Assembly: GCA_019246335.1 (NCBI GenBank)
Contig: JAFAQQ010000095.1
Span: 1-32,125, forward strand
Length of the DNA: 32,125 nucleotides
Source: Actinomycetota bacterium
GTDB lineage: Bacteria > Actinomycetota > Thermoleophilia > Solirubrobacterales > Thermoleophilaceae
Direction of reading: 5' to 3'
A program made the position numbers and the translations under genes. Position 1 is the first letter of the stretch; every line of letters begins with the position of its first letter. This document shows positions 8,328 to 18,151 of the stretch, one piece after another. Below the pieces are notes generated by a model. That model worked only from the letters and a program-made list of their open reading frames with translations, was not told the origin of the DNA and did not search any database.

Positions 8328-10676
8328 TTAGGGACGATCGCAGTCGCCGGAGGCGCATTCAGGGCCGCGCGGTTGCGGGCGATGGCTCCCGTGCTCCCGG
8401 CGACCCCTGAACGGGTGGGTCCCACAGCGCACGAAGTGCGGCAACGACGCCAGCGGCGCCGAGACCGTCGCGTACCCCGGGCCACGGTGCGCTCGCGACG
8501 CGCCGGGCGCCCGCCAGCACCCGGTCGGGAAGTAGACACGGCGCGAGTCCGCCCCCTGGTTGACCACGGGTGCGACGAGTACATCCGGGCCGAGGAGCCA
8601 TTCCTCGTCCTGCTGGGCCGCGCGCGGGTCGTACGGGTACTGGAGCCAGAGCGGCCGCGTCACGGGCATCCCGGTCCGGTCTGCCGCGCTCCAGAGCTTC
8701 AGGATCAGCGGTTCGGCCCGCCGGTGCAGGCGCGCGATCGCGTCGTAGATGCGGACCGTCTGGCGGTCGAAAGACCATGGGGTGTGGGTCCCCGCCTGCG
8801 CCGACCCGTGGAGCCGGAACGTCGGCGAGAGCGCGGCCCACTCCGCCCAGCGGATGAGCAGCTCCTTGGTCGTCGGCTGGTACGGGCCGATATCGAAATA
8901 GCCGCCGATGTCGGTGTTGTAGCCGTAGGCCCCGCCAACAGCGCGGTTGAGCATGTCGGTGGTGAGGGAGGCGAGGCCCGAGGAGCGGCTCCAGTCGGTC
9001 GTCTCGTCGCCGGGAAAGTTCGACAGCTCGTACGCCGCCGAGCCGGGCGTGCCGGAGTAGCCGGATCTCGTGTACCAGAAGATCTTCCGGCCGGGATGGC
9101 TGCGCTCGTATGCATCCAGGAATCGGCGCGTCACCCAGTGATAGACGACCGGGTAGCGGTTGTGCATCGTCGCCCCGGTCTGACCGTTGGCGAAGTGCAT
9201 GTCGACCTGCACCTGCTCGCCGAAGTCCTGCATGAAGCCGTCGGCGCCGAGATCGAGGCCTTCCTTCAACCGGCCGTCCCACCAGCGCACGGTCTTTGGA
9301 TCGGTGAAGTCGAAGAGGACCGCCGGGACGTTGAAGTTCGAGCCGAACACATACGGCGCGCCCGCTGCGTTCTTCGTCGTGTAGCCGTGGACGATCGCGT
9401 CCTGGTAGGCGCCGGGCGCGTCGGTCCCGGAGTCGCCGGACTGGTCGGCGAACGCACGGAAGTAGAGGAGCGCGCGCACGCCGAGCTGGTGCAGCCGGTT
9501 GATCACCCCGCGGAGCTCGCTGCGGTCGTGGTAGTACTGCCAGCCCTCGATCCGGTACGCGCTGATGTGAATGTCCCCGCCGGCGATGTGCTCCAGGTCC
9601 GACTGGACGGAGGCCTTGTAGCTGGCGGATGATTCCGTGAACACCCGGACGAGCCGATCCATCTGCGGGTCGACGCCCCATTCGGGCGGGACGTGCTGGC
9701 GCCCGCTCATCGCCGTCAGCGTCCTGATGGCCCGCGGCGGGTCCCCGGGCGCCACCACGTAGTCGAGCGCGGGCGCCGCGACGTTGACCTGCCAGGCGTC
9801 GGGGCGGTCTGAATCCATGCGCCAGCGAGACAGCTCGTCACGCGTCAGCAGGAACCCGTACTGGTGCGAGGAGAAGAACTCGGACTGGACGTAGTACGCG
9901 GCCGTCGAGCCACTCGGGAAGAGGTAGCCGGGCCCGTTGAGGCCGGGCGTGGGCGTCACGATCGGCTGGAGCTCCCCGGCGCCGGTGTTCTCTTGCTCGA
10001 CCCAGTTGTAGAAGCTCCGTCCGCGCTGGTCGAGCGCATCGTGGCGGCCGCCGAAGCCGTGGAAGGCCTCGCTCCCGCCCGATGAAAACGAGTCGCCCAT
10101 CGTCGCGACACCGGTCGCAGGATCCGGCCGGACAGAGACCCGCAGCGAGCCGGTTCGCGACGGCACGATCGTCACAACGAGCGTGCGACCGGTCGGATCG
10201 CTCGTCGAGACGACCAGTCGCACGCCCCCGCCGGCGCGCACGGCGCCGATCACGCGACGAGCCGAGAACATCGTGCCGGCTTCGGTCCCGGACAGCTCGT
10301 TGCCGTTCCACTGCGATCCGGGGTACTGGAAGTCGCGCGCCTGGCCGACGGTGAAGATGAAAGGCGCGTAGAGGGTCGGTCGCGTCTGGGTGTCGTTGCC
10401 GAGCGGGATCGGACTGGGCGTGGGCGGGATCACAAGCGGCGACTGGCTCGTGTTCGGGGTCTGCGCGATCACCGCGCGACCGCGCTGGTCGACGAAGGTC
10501 ATCCGGAACGGATCTCGTACGACGATCGCGCCCGCGCCAGGTCCGCTGACCGTGATCCGTTGCGGTCCGATTGCGACCGATCCACTCGCGAGGGTGGGGC
10601 AGCCGGCGACGACGCCCGCGGCCGTGAGGGCTGCCAGCCCTGCGCTGAAATGCTTTCCGCAGGCGATCTGAGGCAC
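8328..10676 (-). CDS. glycoside hydrolase family 31 protein, predicted lipoprotein
   Basis: GADGFMQDFGE nucleophile region, FPGDETTDWSRSSGL acid/base region and DIGGYF motif; N-terminal signal with VVAGC lipobox; GTG start. Confidence 0.88.
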   Translation of the reverse strand: MPQIACGKHFSAGLAALTAAGVVAGCPTLASGSVAIGPQRITVSGPGAGAIVVRDPFRMTFVDQRGRAVIAQTPNTSQSPLVIPPTPSPIPLGNDTQTRPTLYAPFIFTVGQARDFQYPGSQWNGNELSGTEAGTMFSARRVIGAVRAGGGVRLVVSTSDPTGRTLVVTIVPSRTGSLRVSVRPDPATGVATMGDSFSSGGSEAFHGFGGRHDALDQRGRSFYNWVEQENTGAGELQPIVTPTPGLNGPGYLFPSGSTAAYYVQSEFFSSHQYGFLLTRDELSRWRMDSDRPDAWQVNVAAPALDYVVAPGDPPRAIRTLTAMSGRQHVPPEWGVDPQMDRLVRVFTESSASYKASVQSDLEHIAGGDIHISAYRIEGWQYYHDRSELRGVINRLHQLGVRALLYFRAFADQSGDSGTDAPGAYQDAIVHGYTTKNAAGAPYVFGSNFNVPAVLFDFTDPKTVRWWDGRLKEGLDLGADGFMQDFGEQVQVDMHFANGQTGATMHNRYPVVYHWVTRRFLDAYERSHPGRKIFWYTRSGYSGTPGSAAYELSNFPGDETTDWSRSSGLASLTTDMLNRAVGGAYGYNTDIGGYFDIGPYQPTTKELLIRWAEWAALSPTFRLHGSAQAGTHTPWSFDRQTVRIYDAIARLHRRAEPLILKLWSAADRTGMPVTRPLWLQYPYDPRAAQQDEEWLLGPDVLVAPVVNQGADSRRVYFPTGCWRAPGASRAHRGPGYATVSAPLASLPHFVRCGTHPFRGRREHGSHRPQPRGPECASGDCDRP

Positions 10677-10752
10677 ACTAACCCGTGTCTCGCGGGACCG
10701 CCTCAGCGGGCTCCGGAGACGAGCGAGGGGCCTCGACTAGCATCGGCCCCGC

Positions 10753-12072
10753 GTGAAGCACCCCGGACTCGCGGCCGCCGACGAGAAGATGCGCGCAGCG
10801 GGCGTGCCCGAGGCGGCCCGTCGCGCGTTCGGCGACCTGTACGAGCAACTGGTGTCGGGCGACTCCTTCGAGCTCCCGGGCGACGAGCTCGAGCCGGTCG
10901 AGTCGATCCGCTCGCTCGACGACATCCGGGAGGACGCGCCACCTGAGATGCTCGACCGCGCCGTCCTCATCAAGCTGAACGGCGGCCTGGGCACGAGCAT
11001 GGGGCTCCACGCACCGAAGTCCCTAATCGAGGTGAAGCCAAGACACAGCTTCCTCGACCTGAGCGTGCGGCAGGTGCTCGCCCTTCGCCGCACCCACGGG
11101 GCACGCCTGCCGCTCGTCCTCATGAACTCGTTCTCGACCCAGGCCGCGACGCTGGCGGCGCTCGTTGCCTATCGCGACCTGGAGGTGGACGTCCCCGTCG
11201 ACTTCCTGCAGAACCGTGAGCCGAAGCTCCGCGCCGACGACCTGCACCCAATGGACTGGCCCGCCGACCGCGCGCTCGAGTGGTGCCCGCCGGGCCACGG
11301 CGACCTCTACGCTGCGCTGCTCGGCTCGGGGATGCTCGACGCGCTCCTCGCGCAGGGCTACCGGTACACGTTCGTGTCGAACGTGGACAACCTCGGCGCC
11401 GTCCTCGAGCCCCGCATCCTCGGGCTCATGGCGCGCGAGCAACTCCCGTTCGTGATGGAGGTCGTCGAGGGCACGGCGGCCGACCGCAAGGGCGGCCACA
11501 TCGCGCGCCGCGACGGCCGGCTCGTCCTACGCGAGACGGCCCAGGTCCCCGACGGCGACGAGTCGTTCGCCGATTACCGGCGCTGGCGCTACTTCAACAC
11601 CAACTCGCTCTGGATCGACCTCGAGGCGCTGCGGGAGCGGGGCGTCCCCCGCCTTCCGCTGATCGTGAACCGCAAGACGGTCGACCCCTCCGACGGGAGT
11701 ACTCCGCACGTGCTCCAGCTCGAGACCGCGATGGGCGCGGCGCTCAGCTCGATCGAAGGCGCGCAGGCCGTCGCGGTTCCACGCGCGCGATTTGCGCCCG
11801 TGAAGACGACGAACGAGCTGCTCGTCGTGCGGTCGGACGCATACGCGCTGCGCGACGAGGACGCGCGACTCGAGATCGCGCCGGCGCGGCGGCAGCCGAC
11901 TCCGCCGGTGGTCGACCTCGACCCGCGCTTCTACAAGCTGCTCCCGGACTTCGAGTCGCGCTTTCCCGCCGGTCCGCCGTCGCTGGTGGGCGCCGAGCGC
12001 CTCACCGTCCGCGGCGACGTGACCTTCGCCGCCGGTACGGTCGTCTCCGGCGAGGCGGAGATCGAGGCGTGA
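10753..12072 (+). CDS. UTP--glucose-1-phosphate uridylyltransferase (UDPGP family)
   Basis: VLIKLNGGLGTSMGLHAPKSLIEVKPRHSFLDL, FVSNVDNLGA and RYFNTNSLWIDL are diagnostic of the UDPGP family. Confidence 0.9.
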   Translation: MKHPGLAAADEKMRAAGVPEAARRAFGDLYEQLVSGDSFELPGDELEPVESIRSLDDIREDAPPEMLDRAVLIKLNGGLGTSMGLHAPKSLIEVKPRHSFLDLSVRQVLALRRTHGARLPLVLMNSFSTQAATLAALVAYRDLEVDVPVDFLQNREPKLRADDLHPMDWPADRALEWCPPGHGDLYAALLGSGMLDALLAQGYRYTFVSNVDNLGAVLEPRILGLMAREQLPFVMEVVEGTAADRKGGHIARRDGRLVLRETAQVPDGDESFADYRRWRYFNTNSLWIDLEALRERGVPRLPLIVNRKTVDPSDGSTPHVLQLETAMGAALSSIEGAQAVAVPRARFAPVKTTNELLVVRSDAYALRDEDARLEIAPARRQPTPPVVDLDPRFYKLLPDFESRFPAGPPSLVGAERLTVRGDVTFAAGTVVSGEAEIEA

Positions 12073-12107
12073 TGCACACGCTCGCGCGTGATCCCTGGTA
12101 ACCGCCT

Positions 12108-12803
12108 TCAGCCGGCGAGCTCGAGAGGCAGCTCGCGCGCGCCGATCAGCGGCGGCAGCGCGGGCGGCGGCGCCCGGACCGCCAGCGAGCCGACCGCTTC
12201 CGCCCCGAGGTCGAGCGCCCCCAGCGACCACCGTTTGGGATCGTCGCCGGCCGCCGCGACGAGGGTAGGCGCCTCGTCGTCCACGGACACGACCACCTCG
12301 CGCAGTGGACGAGCGAGCCCCGACCCGATCGCCTTCAGGTACGCCTCCTTCCGCGTCCAGCAGCTGTAGAAGGCGCGCAGGCGGTCCTCGCCGTCGAGCT
12401 CCGCGATCCTCGCCGCCTCCGACGGTGCGAAGCGGGTGTCGACGATGCGCTCGAGGCCGTCGCGAGGGACCAGGCGCTCGACATCGACGCCGAGCGGGGC
12501 GCCCCGTGCGAGCGCGACGATGCAGAGGTCCCCGGTCGTCGAGACGCTGAACTCGAGCCCGCGGCCCTCTGTGAGCACCGGCTTGCCGCCCGGCCCGAGC
12601 GCGAGCTCGAGCGACGCCGCCGGCCGGCCGGTGGCGCGCGCCAGGGCGATGCGAAGGGCCGTGCGTGCAACGACGCGTCGCCGGCGCCGGTCATCCGGAC
12701 CGCCCGCGCTCAGCTCGCGTTCGTCGGTAGCGAGCATCGGCTGCGCCCGCTCGATCCACGCCTGCGGCTGCCGAAGGTCGACCCGCCAGACATCGATGTC
12801 GAC
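12108..12803 (-). CDS. 4'-phosphopantetheinyl transferase superfamily protein (Sfp-type); 5' end uncertain
   Basis: LGVDVERLVPR...FAPSEAARIAELDGEDRLRAFYSCWTRKEAYLKAIGSGLARPL carries the GVDVE and WxxKEAxxK motifs. Homologous-looking sequence begins near VDIDVWRVDL, where no ATG/GTG/TTG is in frame; the first ATG is at 12737. Confidence 0.8.
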   Translation of the reverse strand, partial: VDIDVWRVDLRQPQAWIERAQPMLATDERELSAGGPDDRRRRRVVARTALRIALARATGRPAASLELALGPGGKPVLTEGRGLEFSVSTTGDLCIVALARGAPLGVDVERLVPRDGLERIVDTRFAPSEAARIAELDGEDRLRAFYSCWTRKEAYLKAIGSGLARPLREVVVSVDDEAPTLVAAAGDDPKRWSLGALDLGAEAVGSLAVRAPPPALPPLIGARELPLELAG

Positions 12804-12878
12804 GTGCGGCGTCCTCGTCGGGCGGAGTGTATGCGCGCCACGCCGCGGGGAACCGTCGTGAAGGTACGGTCCCCTCCC

Positions 12879-14102
12879 GTGTCCGGGCTCCTGAAGGGTC
12901 GCCGCCCGGCGGCCGTCGCCGCGGCCGTCCTCGCGCTCTACGGCGCCTGGATCGGCGCGTACCTCGCCAAGGGCGGCGACGTCCGTGACTTCATCCGGAT
13001 CGGGACGTACTTCATCGCGGTCGGCGGGAACCGCAGCCGAGAGATACGGCTCGACCCCGGCTACCGGCCGCCGGCGAACCAGAGCTCGGGCCATACCCGC
13101 AACGGCTACGACGGCCAGTTCGCGTATTACATCGCGCTCGACCCGCGGAACGCCCGCTACTTCCTCGATCTGCCCGCGTACCGCTACGCGCGCGTCCTCC
13201 AGCCGATGGCCGTCCGCGCCCTCGCCCTCGGCAACCGCGGGGCGGTTCCCTGGCTGCTGCTGGTGGTGAACTGGCTCGCCATCGGGGGCGGTACGTGGGC
13301 GCTGGCCGCGTGGCTGCGGCGACGCGGGCTCTCGCCCGCGGGGGCCGCGCTCTACGCGCTCCTGCCGGGCACCTTCGTGGGCCTCCAGCGCGACCTGACC
13401 GAACCGCTCGCGTACGGGCTCGCGATCGCTGCGATCCTCGTGCTCGACGGGAGGGAGAGGTGGCGCCTCCCGGCGGGGGCGGCGCTGTTCGCGCTCGCCG
13501 GCCTCACCCGCCAGACCACGCTCGTCTTCCCGCTCGTCTACGCGGTCTTGCTCGCGGTGCGCGGCGGAATTCCCGGATCGGCGCACGCGGATGCCGCCCC
13601 CTCCTGGCGGCGGGGCGCCGCGCTGATCGCGATCGCCGCCGGGCCGTACGTCGCCTACTCGGGGTTCCTCCTCGCGTGGCTTGGATCGACGGGGCTGGGG
13701 CCGAACACGACGAGGATCCCGTTCGGCACGCTGTTCGCCCCGCCGTTCGGACTCTGGCACCAGGGGATCGCGTTCGCGTTCGTGGTCGTCCCCGCCGCCG
13801 CCGCGGTCGTCGCACTGGCGCCGCGGCGGTCGCTCGCGAATCCGCTTTGGCTGCCGTGGCTGGCGCTGCTCGCAAACTTCCTGGTGAACATCGTCTTCTA
13901 CGGCGACTACCAGGCGACGACCTACACGGCCGCGAGCCGGCTCGGGATCGGAACGATGATCTCGGCGCTCCTCTGCCTTCCCTACGCGGGCGGCGCGGTG
14001 CGAGTTCGGCGAGTCTGGCTGGCCGCAGCGGCGGCGGTCGCCATGAGCCCCCTGCCGGTGGTCGCCGTCTACGGGTTCACGAACGCGCGGGTGCCGGGCT
14101 GA
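12879..14102 (+). CDS. polytopic membrane protein, resembles AZOBR_p60025-type cell-surface glycopolymer formation proteins
   Basis: About 8-10 hydrophobic segments with NGYDGQFAYYIALDP near the N-terminus; TACGGT box 8 nt before GTG 12879. Confidence 0.65.
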   Translation: MSGLLKGRRPAAVAAAVLALYGAWIGAYLAKGGDVRDFIRIGTYFIAVGGNRSREIRLDPGYRPPANQSSGHTRNGYDGQFAYYIALDPRNARYFLDLPAYRYARVLQPMAVRALALGNRGAVPWLLLVVNWLAIGGGTWALAAWLRRRGLSPAGAALYALLPGTFVGLQRDLTEPLAYGLAIAAILVLDGRERWRLPAGAALFALAGLTRQTTLVFPLVYAVLLAVRGGIPGSAHADAAPSWRRGAALIAIAAGPYVAYSGFLLAWLGSTGLGPNTTRIPFGTLFAPPFGLWHQGIAFAFVVVPAAAAVVALAPRRSLANPLWLPWLALLANFLVNIVFYGDYQATTYTAASRLGIGTMISALLCLPYAGGAVRVRRVWLAAAAAVAMSPLPVVAVYGFTNARVPG

Positions 14103-14175
14103 CGCAATCCGTCGGGCGCCGTCAGAGAACCGTCGGGCGGCCCCGCGCCTCCGGATTCGCGACCATAGCGACGCC

Positions 14176-14559
14176 TTGCGGTTCCTGGTCGATGGGATGA
14201 ACGTCATCGGGTCGCGCCCGGACGGCTGGTGGCGCGACCGTCCGGCGGCGATGCGGCGGCTGGTGGGCGAGCTCGGCGATCTCGCGCGCACGACCGGCGA
14301 CGAGATCGCGGTGGTGTTCGACGGGAGGCCGCTCGAGCCGGCGCCGACCGCGCCAAACGTCGAGGTGGCCTTCGCGGCGGGCCCCGGTCGCGGCGCCGCC
14401 GACGACGAGATCGCGCGGCGGGTGACCGAAGTCGAGGACCCGGCCGACATCGTGGTGGTCACCTCGGACTCCGAGCTCGCTGACCGCGTCCGCCGCCGCG
14501 GCGCCTCGGTCGAGGGGGCGGGCGCGTTTCGCAGGCGCCTTCGGGGCGGAGCCGGGTAG
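14176..14559 (+). CDS. YacP-like NYN domain RNA-binding/endonuclease protein
   Basis: MRFLVDGMNVIGSRPDGWWRDRPAAMRRLV...VVFDGRPLE...DIVVVTSDSELADRVRRRGASVEGAGAFRRRL. Confidence 0.82.
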   Translation: MRFLVDGMNVIGSRPDGWWRDRPAAMRRLVGELGDLARTTGDEIAVVFDGRPLEPAPTAPNVEVAFAAGPGRGAADDEIARRVTEVEDPADIVVVTSDSELADRVRRRGASVEGAGAFRRRLRGGAG

Positions 14560-14599
14560 CGGGCCGGCGCCGCCCGGGGACCGACCGTTCCCGAGCCGG

Positions 14600-15142
14600 C
14601 TAGGAGCCGTCCTCGACCCAGCTCGGGATGTCGACGTCGCCGAGCGGGTTCGCGCTGCTGCTGCGGTCGGCGGCTCTCCTGGTCACGCGCGGCTCCGAGT
14701 CCGTGCGCCGGCCGACGGTCGGGACGCGCAGGTCCTCGAGCATCCGGCGGTGGCCGGCCTGCACCTCTCGCAGGATGCGATCGGCCTGGCCCTCGAGCGA
14801 CGCCGCGAGCTGGCGCAGGCCGCCGCTGATCACCTGGGTCTGCGCGAGGACGTCGTTGGCCGCCTGCTCGGCGCCCTTGATCCTCTCCTCGGCCTCCTTG
14901 CGCGCGATCTCGCCGATCCGGACCGCCTCGGTCTGCGCCTGCTCGCGCGCGCGGGCGAGCTCGCGCTCGGCGTCCTGACGCATCCGCTTGGCGTCGCGCT
15001 CGGCGTCGCGCTTCAGCTCGCGCGCCTCACGTTCGGCCTTGCCCGCTATCTCATCCGCGGCGTGCTCGGCCGCGGTGACGATCGCGGCGACCTGCCCGGC
15101 GGCGAGCTCCGCAGCCGACAGCGGTGGGCGTGGCGTGCTCAC
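14600..15142 (-). CDS. coiled-coil (DivIVA-like/alanine-rich) protein
   Basis: GTG start; long heptad-like region AGKAEREARELKRDAERDAKRMRQDAERELARAREQAQTEAVRIGEIARKEAEERIKGAEQAANDVLAQT; C-terminus GDVDIPSWVEDGS. Divergent from leuS. Confidence 0.7.
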   Translation of the reverse strand: MSTPRPPLSAAELAAGQVAAIVTAAEHAADEIAGKAEREARELKRDAERDAKRMRQDAERELARAREQAQTEAVRIGEIARKEAEERIKGAEQAANDVLAQTQVISGGLRQLAASLEGQADRILREVQAGHRRMLEDLRVPTVGRRTDSEPRVTRRAADRSSSANPLGDVDIPSWVEDGS

Positions 15143-15211
15143 GCTCGGCCGATGGTCCCAGGAGCGTTGGACGGAAAGTGCCGCACAGGCGCCATATAAC
15201 GTAAACGCGCG

Positions 15212-17656
15212 ATGGCGGAAAGGTACGACCCGAAGGCGATCGAGGCCCGGTGGCAGCAGGTCTGGGCCGACGAGCGCACATGGGAGGTGGCGAACGAGAC
15301 CGCGCCCGGAGTCGAGCGCTCGTACGTGCTCGAGATGCTGCCGTATCCCTCGGGCGAGCCGCACATGGGTCACCTGAAGTGCTACTCGATCGGAGACGCG
15401 ATCGCCCACTTCCGGCGGCGACGCGGGATGCGCGTCCTGCACCCCATGGGCTACGACGCGTTCGGACTGCCCGCCGAGAACCACGCGATCAAGACCGGTC
15501 AGCATCCGCGCGACTCCACCGCCGAGTCGATCGCGGAGTTCAAGCGGCAGTTCCTGGAGTGGGGGATCTCGATCGACTGGACGCGCGAGTTCGGCACCCA
15601 CGAGCCGCGGTACTACCGCTGGACGCAGTGGATATTCCTGCGACTGCTGGAGCGCGGTCTGGCCTACCGGCAAGAGGCCGCGGTCAACTGGTGCCCCAAG
15701 GACCAGACGGTGCTGGCGAACGAGCAGGTCGTCGATGGCCGCTGCGAGCGCTGCGGCACGCCCGTCGAGGCCCGCCAGCTCGAGCAGTGGTTCCTGAAGA
15801 TCACCGACTACGCCGACCGCCTGCTCGACGACCTCGCGACGGTCGAGTGGCCCGAGCACGTGGTCACAATGCAGCGCAACTGGATCGGGCGCTCGGAGGG
15901 AGCCCAGGTCGTCTTTCGCTGCGACGCGCTCGGCGCCGACTACCCCATCTTCACCACCCGGCCCGACACGCTGTTCGGCGCCACGTTCTTCGTCATGGCG
16001 CCGGAGCACCCGGACGTGATCCGGCTGGTGGAAGGGACCGAGCGCGAGGCCGAGGTCCGCGACTACGTGAACCGGGCCGTCCGGGAATCCGCTGAGGAGC
16101 GCGGCGCGGAGGCACGCGAGAAGACCGGGGTGCCGCTCGGCCGCACGGTGACGAACCCGGTGAACGGCGAGGAGATCCCGATCTTCGTCGCGGACTACGT
16201 GCTGATGGAGTACGGAACCGGCGCGATCATGGCGGTTCCCGCGCACGACGAGCGCGACTTCGAGTTCGCGCGCAGGTTCGGCCTGCCGGTGCGCCGCGTG
16301 ATCGACTGCGAGGGCGAGCTGCCGTGCACCGGCGACGGCGCGATGGTGAACGGCGGCCGCTTCGACGGGCGGCACAACCGCGAGGCGTTCGCGCAGATCG
16401 TCGAGTGGCTCGAGTCCGAGGGGCGCGGCCGGCCGGCCGTGAACTACAAGCTGCGCGACTGGCTCGTGTCCCGGCAGCGCTACTGGGGGTGCCCGATCCC
16501 CGTCGTCCACTGCGATCGCTGCGGGCTCGTCCCTGTCCCGGACGAGGACCTGCCGGTCGAGCTGCCCGACGTCGAGGACTACGCTCCGCGCGGGCGCTCC
16601 CCGCTGGCCGCGGCCGAGGACTGGGTCCGGGTGCCCTGCCCGCGGTGCGGCGAGGAGGCGCGGCGCGAGACCGACACGATGGACACCTTCGTGGACTCGT
16701 CGTGGTACTTCCTGCGCTACTGCGACGCGCTCAACGACACCGCCGCGTGGGATCGCGCCGTGGTCGACGCCTGGATGCCGGTGGACCAGTACATCGGCGG
16801 CGTGGAGCACGCGATCCTCCACCTGATGTACGCGCGCTTCTTCGTGAAGGCGCTCGCGGACATCGGGCTCGTTGGCTTCCAGGAGCCCTTCGCGCGGCTC
16901 TTCACCCAGGGGATGATCACGCGCGAGGGCTCGAAGATGTCCAAGTCGCGCGGCAACGTCATCAGCCCGCGCGACTACGTGGACCGCTACGGCGCGGACA
17001 CCGCGCGCTGCTACATCCTCTACATCGGGCCGCCGGACCAGGACGCCGACTGGTCCGACGAGGGCGTGGGCGGCATCCACCGCTTCCTCGCGCGGCTCTG
17101 GCGGATCGCGTCGGATGTCGCCGAGCGCGCGCCGGGGGCGGCGGCGGGCGCTGCGCCGAGCCCGCTCCTGCGCAAGGCCCACTGGGCGATCGACAAGGTC
17201 ACGTCCGACCTCGGCGAGCGATTCGCGTTCAACACCGCGATCGCCGCCGTGATCGAGCTCGTGAACGACGCGTACCGCTACAGGGAGGAGCTGGTCGCCG
17301 GCGGGGAGGCCACCGCGGCGGACCTCAGGTTCGCCGTGGCCACCGCGGGATCGCTGATCTTCCCGTTCGCGCCCCATCTGGGCGCCGAGGTCTACGAGCT
17401 CATGACCGGCCGGCGGGTATGGGAGGAGCCATGGCCGGAGGCGGATCCAGCTCTCCTCGTCGCGGAGGAGGTCGAGCTCGTCGTGCAGGTGAACGGGAAG
17501 CTCCGCGACCGCGTGCGCGCGCCCGCGGGCGCGGCCGAGGAGGAGCAGGAGCGGCTTGCGCGGGAATCGCCGCGGGTCGCGGCGCAGCTCGACGGCTCCG
17601 ACGTCGTGAAGACGGTTGTGGTGCCCGGCAAGCTCGTCAACTTCGTGGTGCGCTAG
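15212..17656 (+). CDS. leuS: leucine--tRNA ligase
   Basis: MLPYPSGEPHMGHLKCYSIGD (HIGH region), AENHAIKTGQHP, SKMSKSRGNVISP (KMSKS); 814 aa. Confidence 0.97.
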   Translation: MAERYDPKAIEARWQQVWADERTWEVANETAPGVERSYVLEMLPYPSGEPHMGHLKCYSIGDAIAHFRRRRGMRVLHPMGYDAFGLPAENHAIKTGQHPRDSTAESIAEFKRQFLEWGISIDWTREFGTHEPRYYRWTQWIFLRLLERGLAYRQEAAVNWCPKDQTVLANEQVVDGRCERCGTPVEARQLEQWFLKITDYADRLLDDLATVEWPEHVVTMQRNWIGRSEGAQVVFRCDALGADYPIFTTRPDTLFGATFFVMAPEHPDVIRLVEGTEREAEVRDYVNRAVRESAEERGAEAREKTGVPLGRTVTNPVNGEEIPIFVADYVLMEYGTGAIMAVPAHDERDFEFARRFGLPVRRVIDCEGELPCTGDGAMVNGGRFDGRHNREAFAQIVEWLESEGRGRPAVNYKLRDWLVSRQRYWGCPIPVVHCDRCGLVPVPDEDLPVELPDVEDYAPRGRSPLAAAEDWVRVPCPRCGEEARRETDTMDTFVDSSWYFLRYCDALNDTAAWDRAVVDAWMPVDQYIGGVEHAILHLMYARFFVKALADIGLVGFQEPFARLFTQGMITREGSKMSKSRGNVISPRDYVDRYGADTARCYILYIGPPDQDADWSDEGVGGIHRFLARLWRIASDVAERAPGAAAGAAPSPLLRKAHWAIDKVTSDLGERFAFNTAIAAVIELVNDAYRYREELVAGGEATAADLRFAVATAGSLIFPFAPHLGAEVYELMTGRRVWEEPWPEADPALLVAEEVELVVQVNGKLRDRVRAPAGAAEEEQERLARESPRVAAQLDGSDVVKTVVVPGKLVNFVVR

Positions 17657-17665
17657 CGGGGAGCC

Positions 17666-18133
17666 GTGGCGGGCCGTCCCTACGTCGCGGTCGCTGGCTC
17701 GGGCGCCGCGCCGCCGGAGGACATCGAGGCGGCCGAGGAGGTCGGACGGCGGCTCGGCGAGCGGGGCGCCGTGGTGGTCTGCGGCGGACTGGCGGGCGTG
17801 ATGGAGGCCGCGTGCCGCGGAGCGAAGTCGGCGGGCGGCGCGACCCTGGGGGTCCTCCCCGGCCTGGACCGCACCGACGCCAATTCGTTCGTCGACATCG
17901 CCGTTCCGACCGGGCTCGGCGAGGCGCGCAACGCCCTGGTGGTCCGGGCGGCCGACGCGCTGATCGCTGTTGGAGGGGCGTGGGGCACCCTCTCGGAGAT
18001 CGCCCTGGCGTTGAGGGCGGGAAAGCGCGTGGTCGGGATCGGCACCTGGGAGCTCGCGCGCGGCGGCGTGGCCGTCGAGGGAGTCATCGCCGCCGGCGGG
18101 CCGGAGGAGGCCGTGGCGCGCGCGCTCGAATGA
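17666..18133 (+). CDS. TIGR00725-type LOG/lysine-decarboxylase-like Rossmann protein
   Basis: VAVAGSGAAPPE...VVCGGLAGVMEAACRGAKSAGGATLGVLPG...ADALIAVGGAWGTLSEIALALRAGKRVVGI; GGGGAG Shine-Dalgarno. Confidence 0.85.
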   Translation: MAGRPYVAVAGSGAAPPEDIEAAEEVGRRLGERGAVVVCGGLAGVMEAACRGAKSAGGATLGVLPGLDRTDANSFVDIAVPTGLGEARNALVVRAADALIAVGGAWGTLSEIALALRAGKRVVGIGTWELARGGVAVEGVIAAGGPEEAVARALE

Positions 18134-18151
18134 GGCGCTTGGCGCGGCGGG

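Noticed and set aside
8070-9632. 520-aa plus-strand ORF
   Set aside because: Antisense to the GH31 gene; Arg/Val/Pro/Gly-rich shadow ORF.
12108-14462. 784-aa minus-strand ORF
   Set aside because: Upstream two thirds are antisense to the membrane protein and YacP-like genes. Only the C-terminal phosphopantetheinyl transferase part is real.
14600-17377. 925-aa minus-strand ORF
   Set aside because: Antisense to leuS, Arg/Asp/Val/Leu-rich composition expected from the complement of a GC-rich gene. Only the last 180 aa (14600-15142) is a plausible gene.
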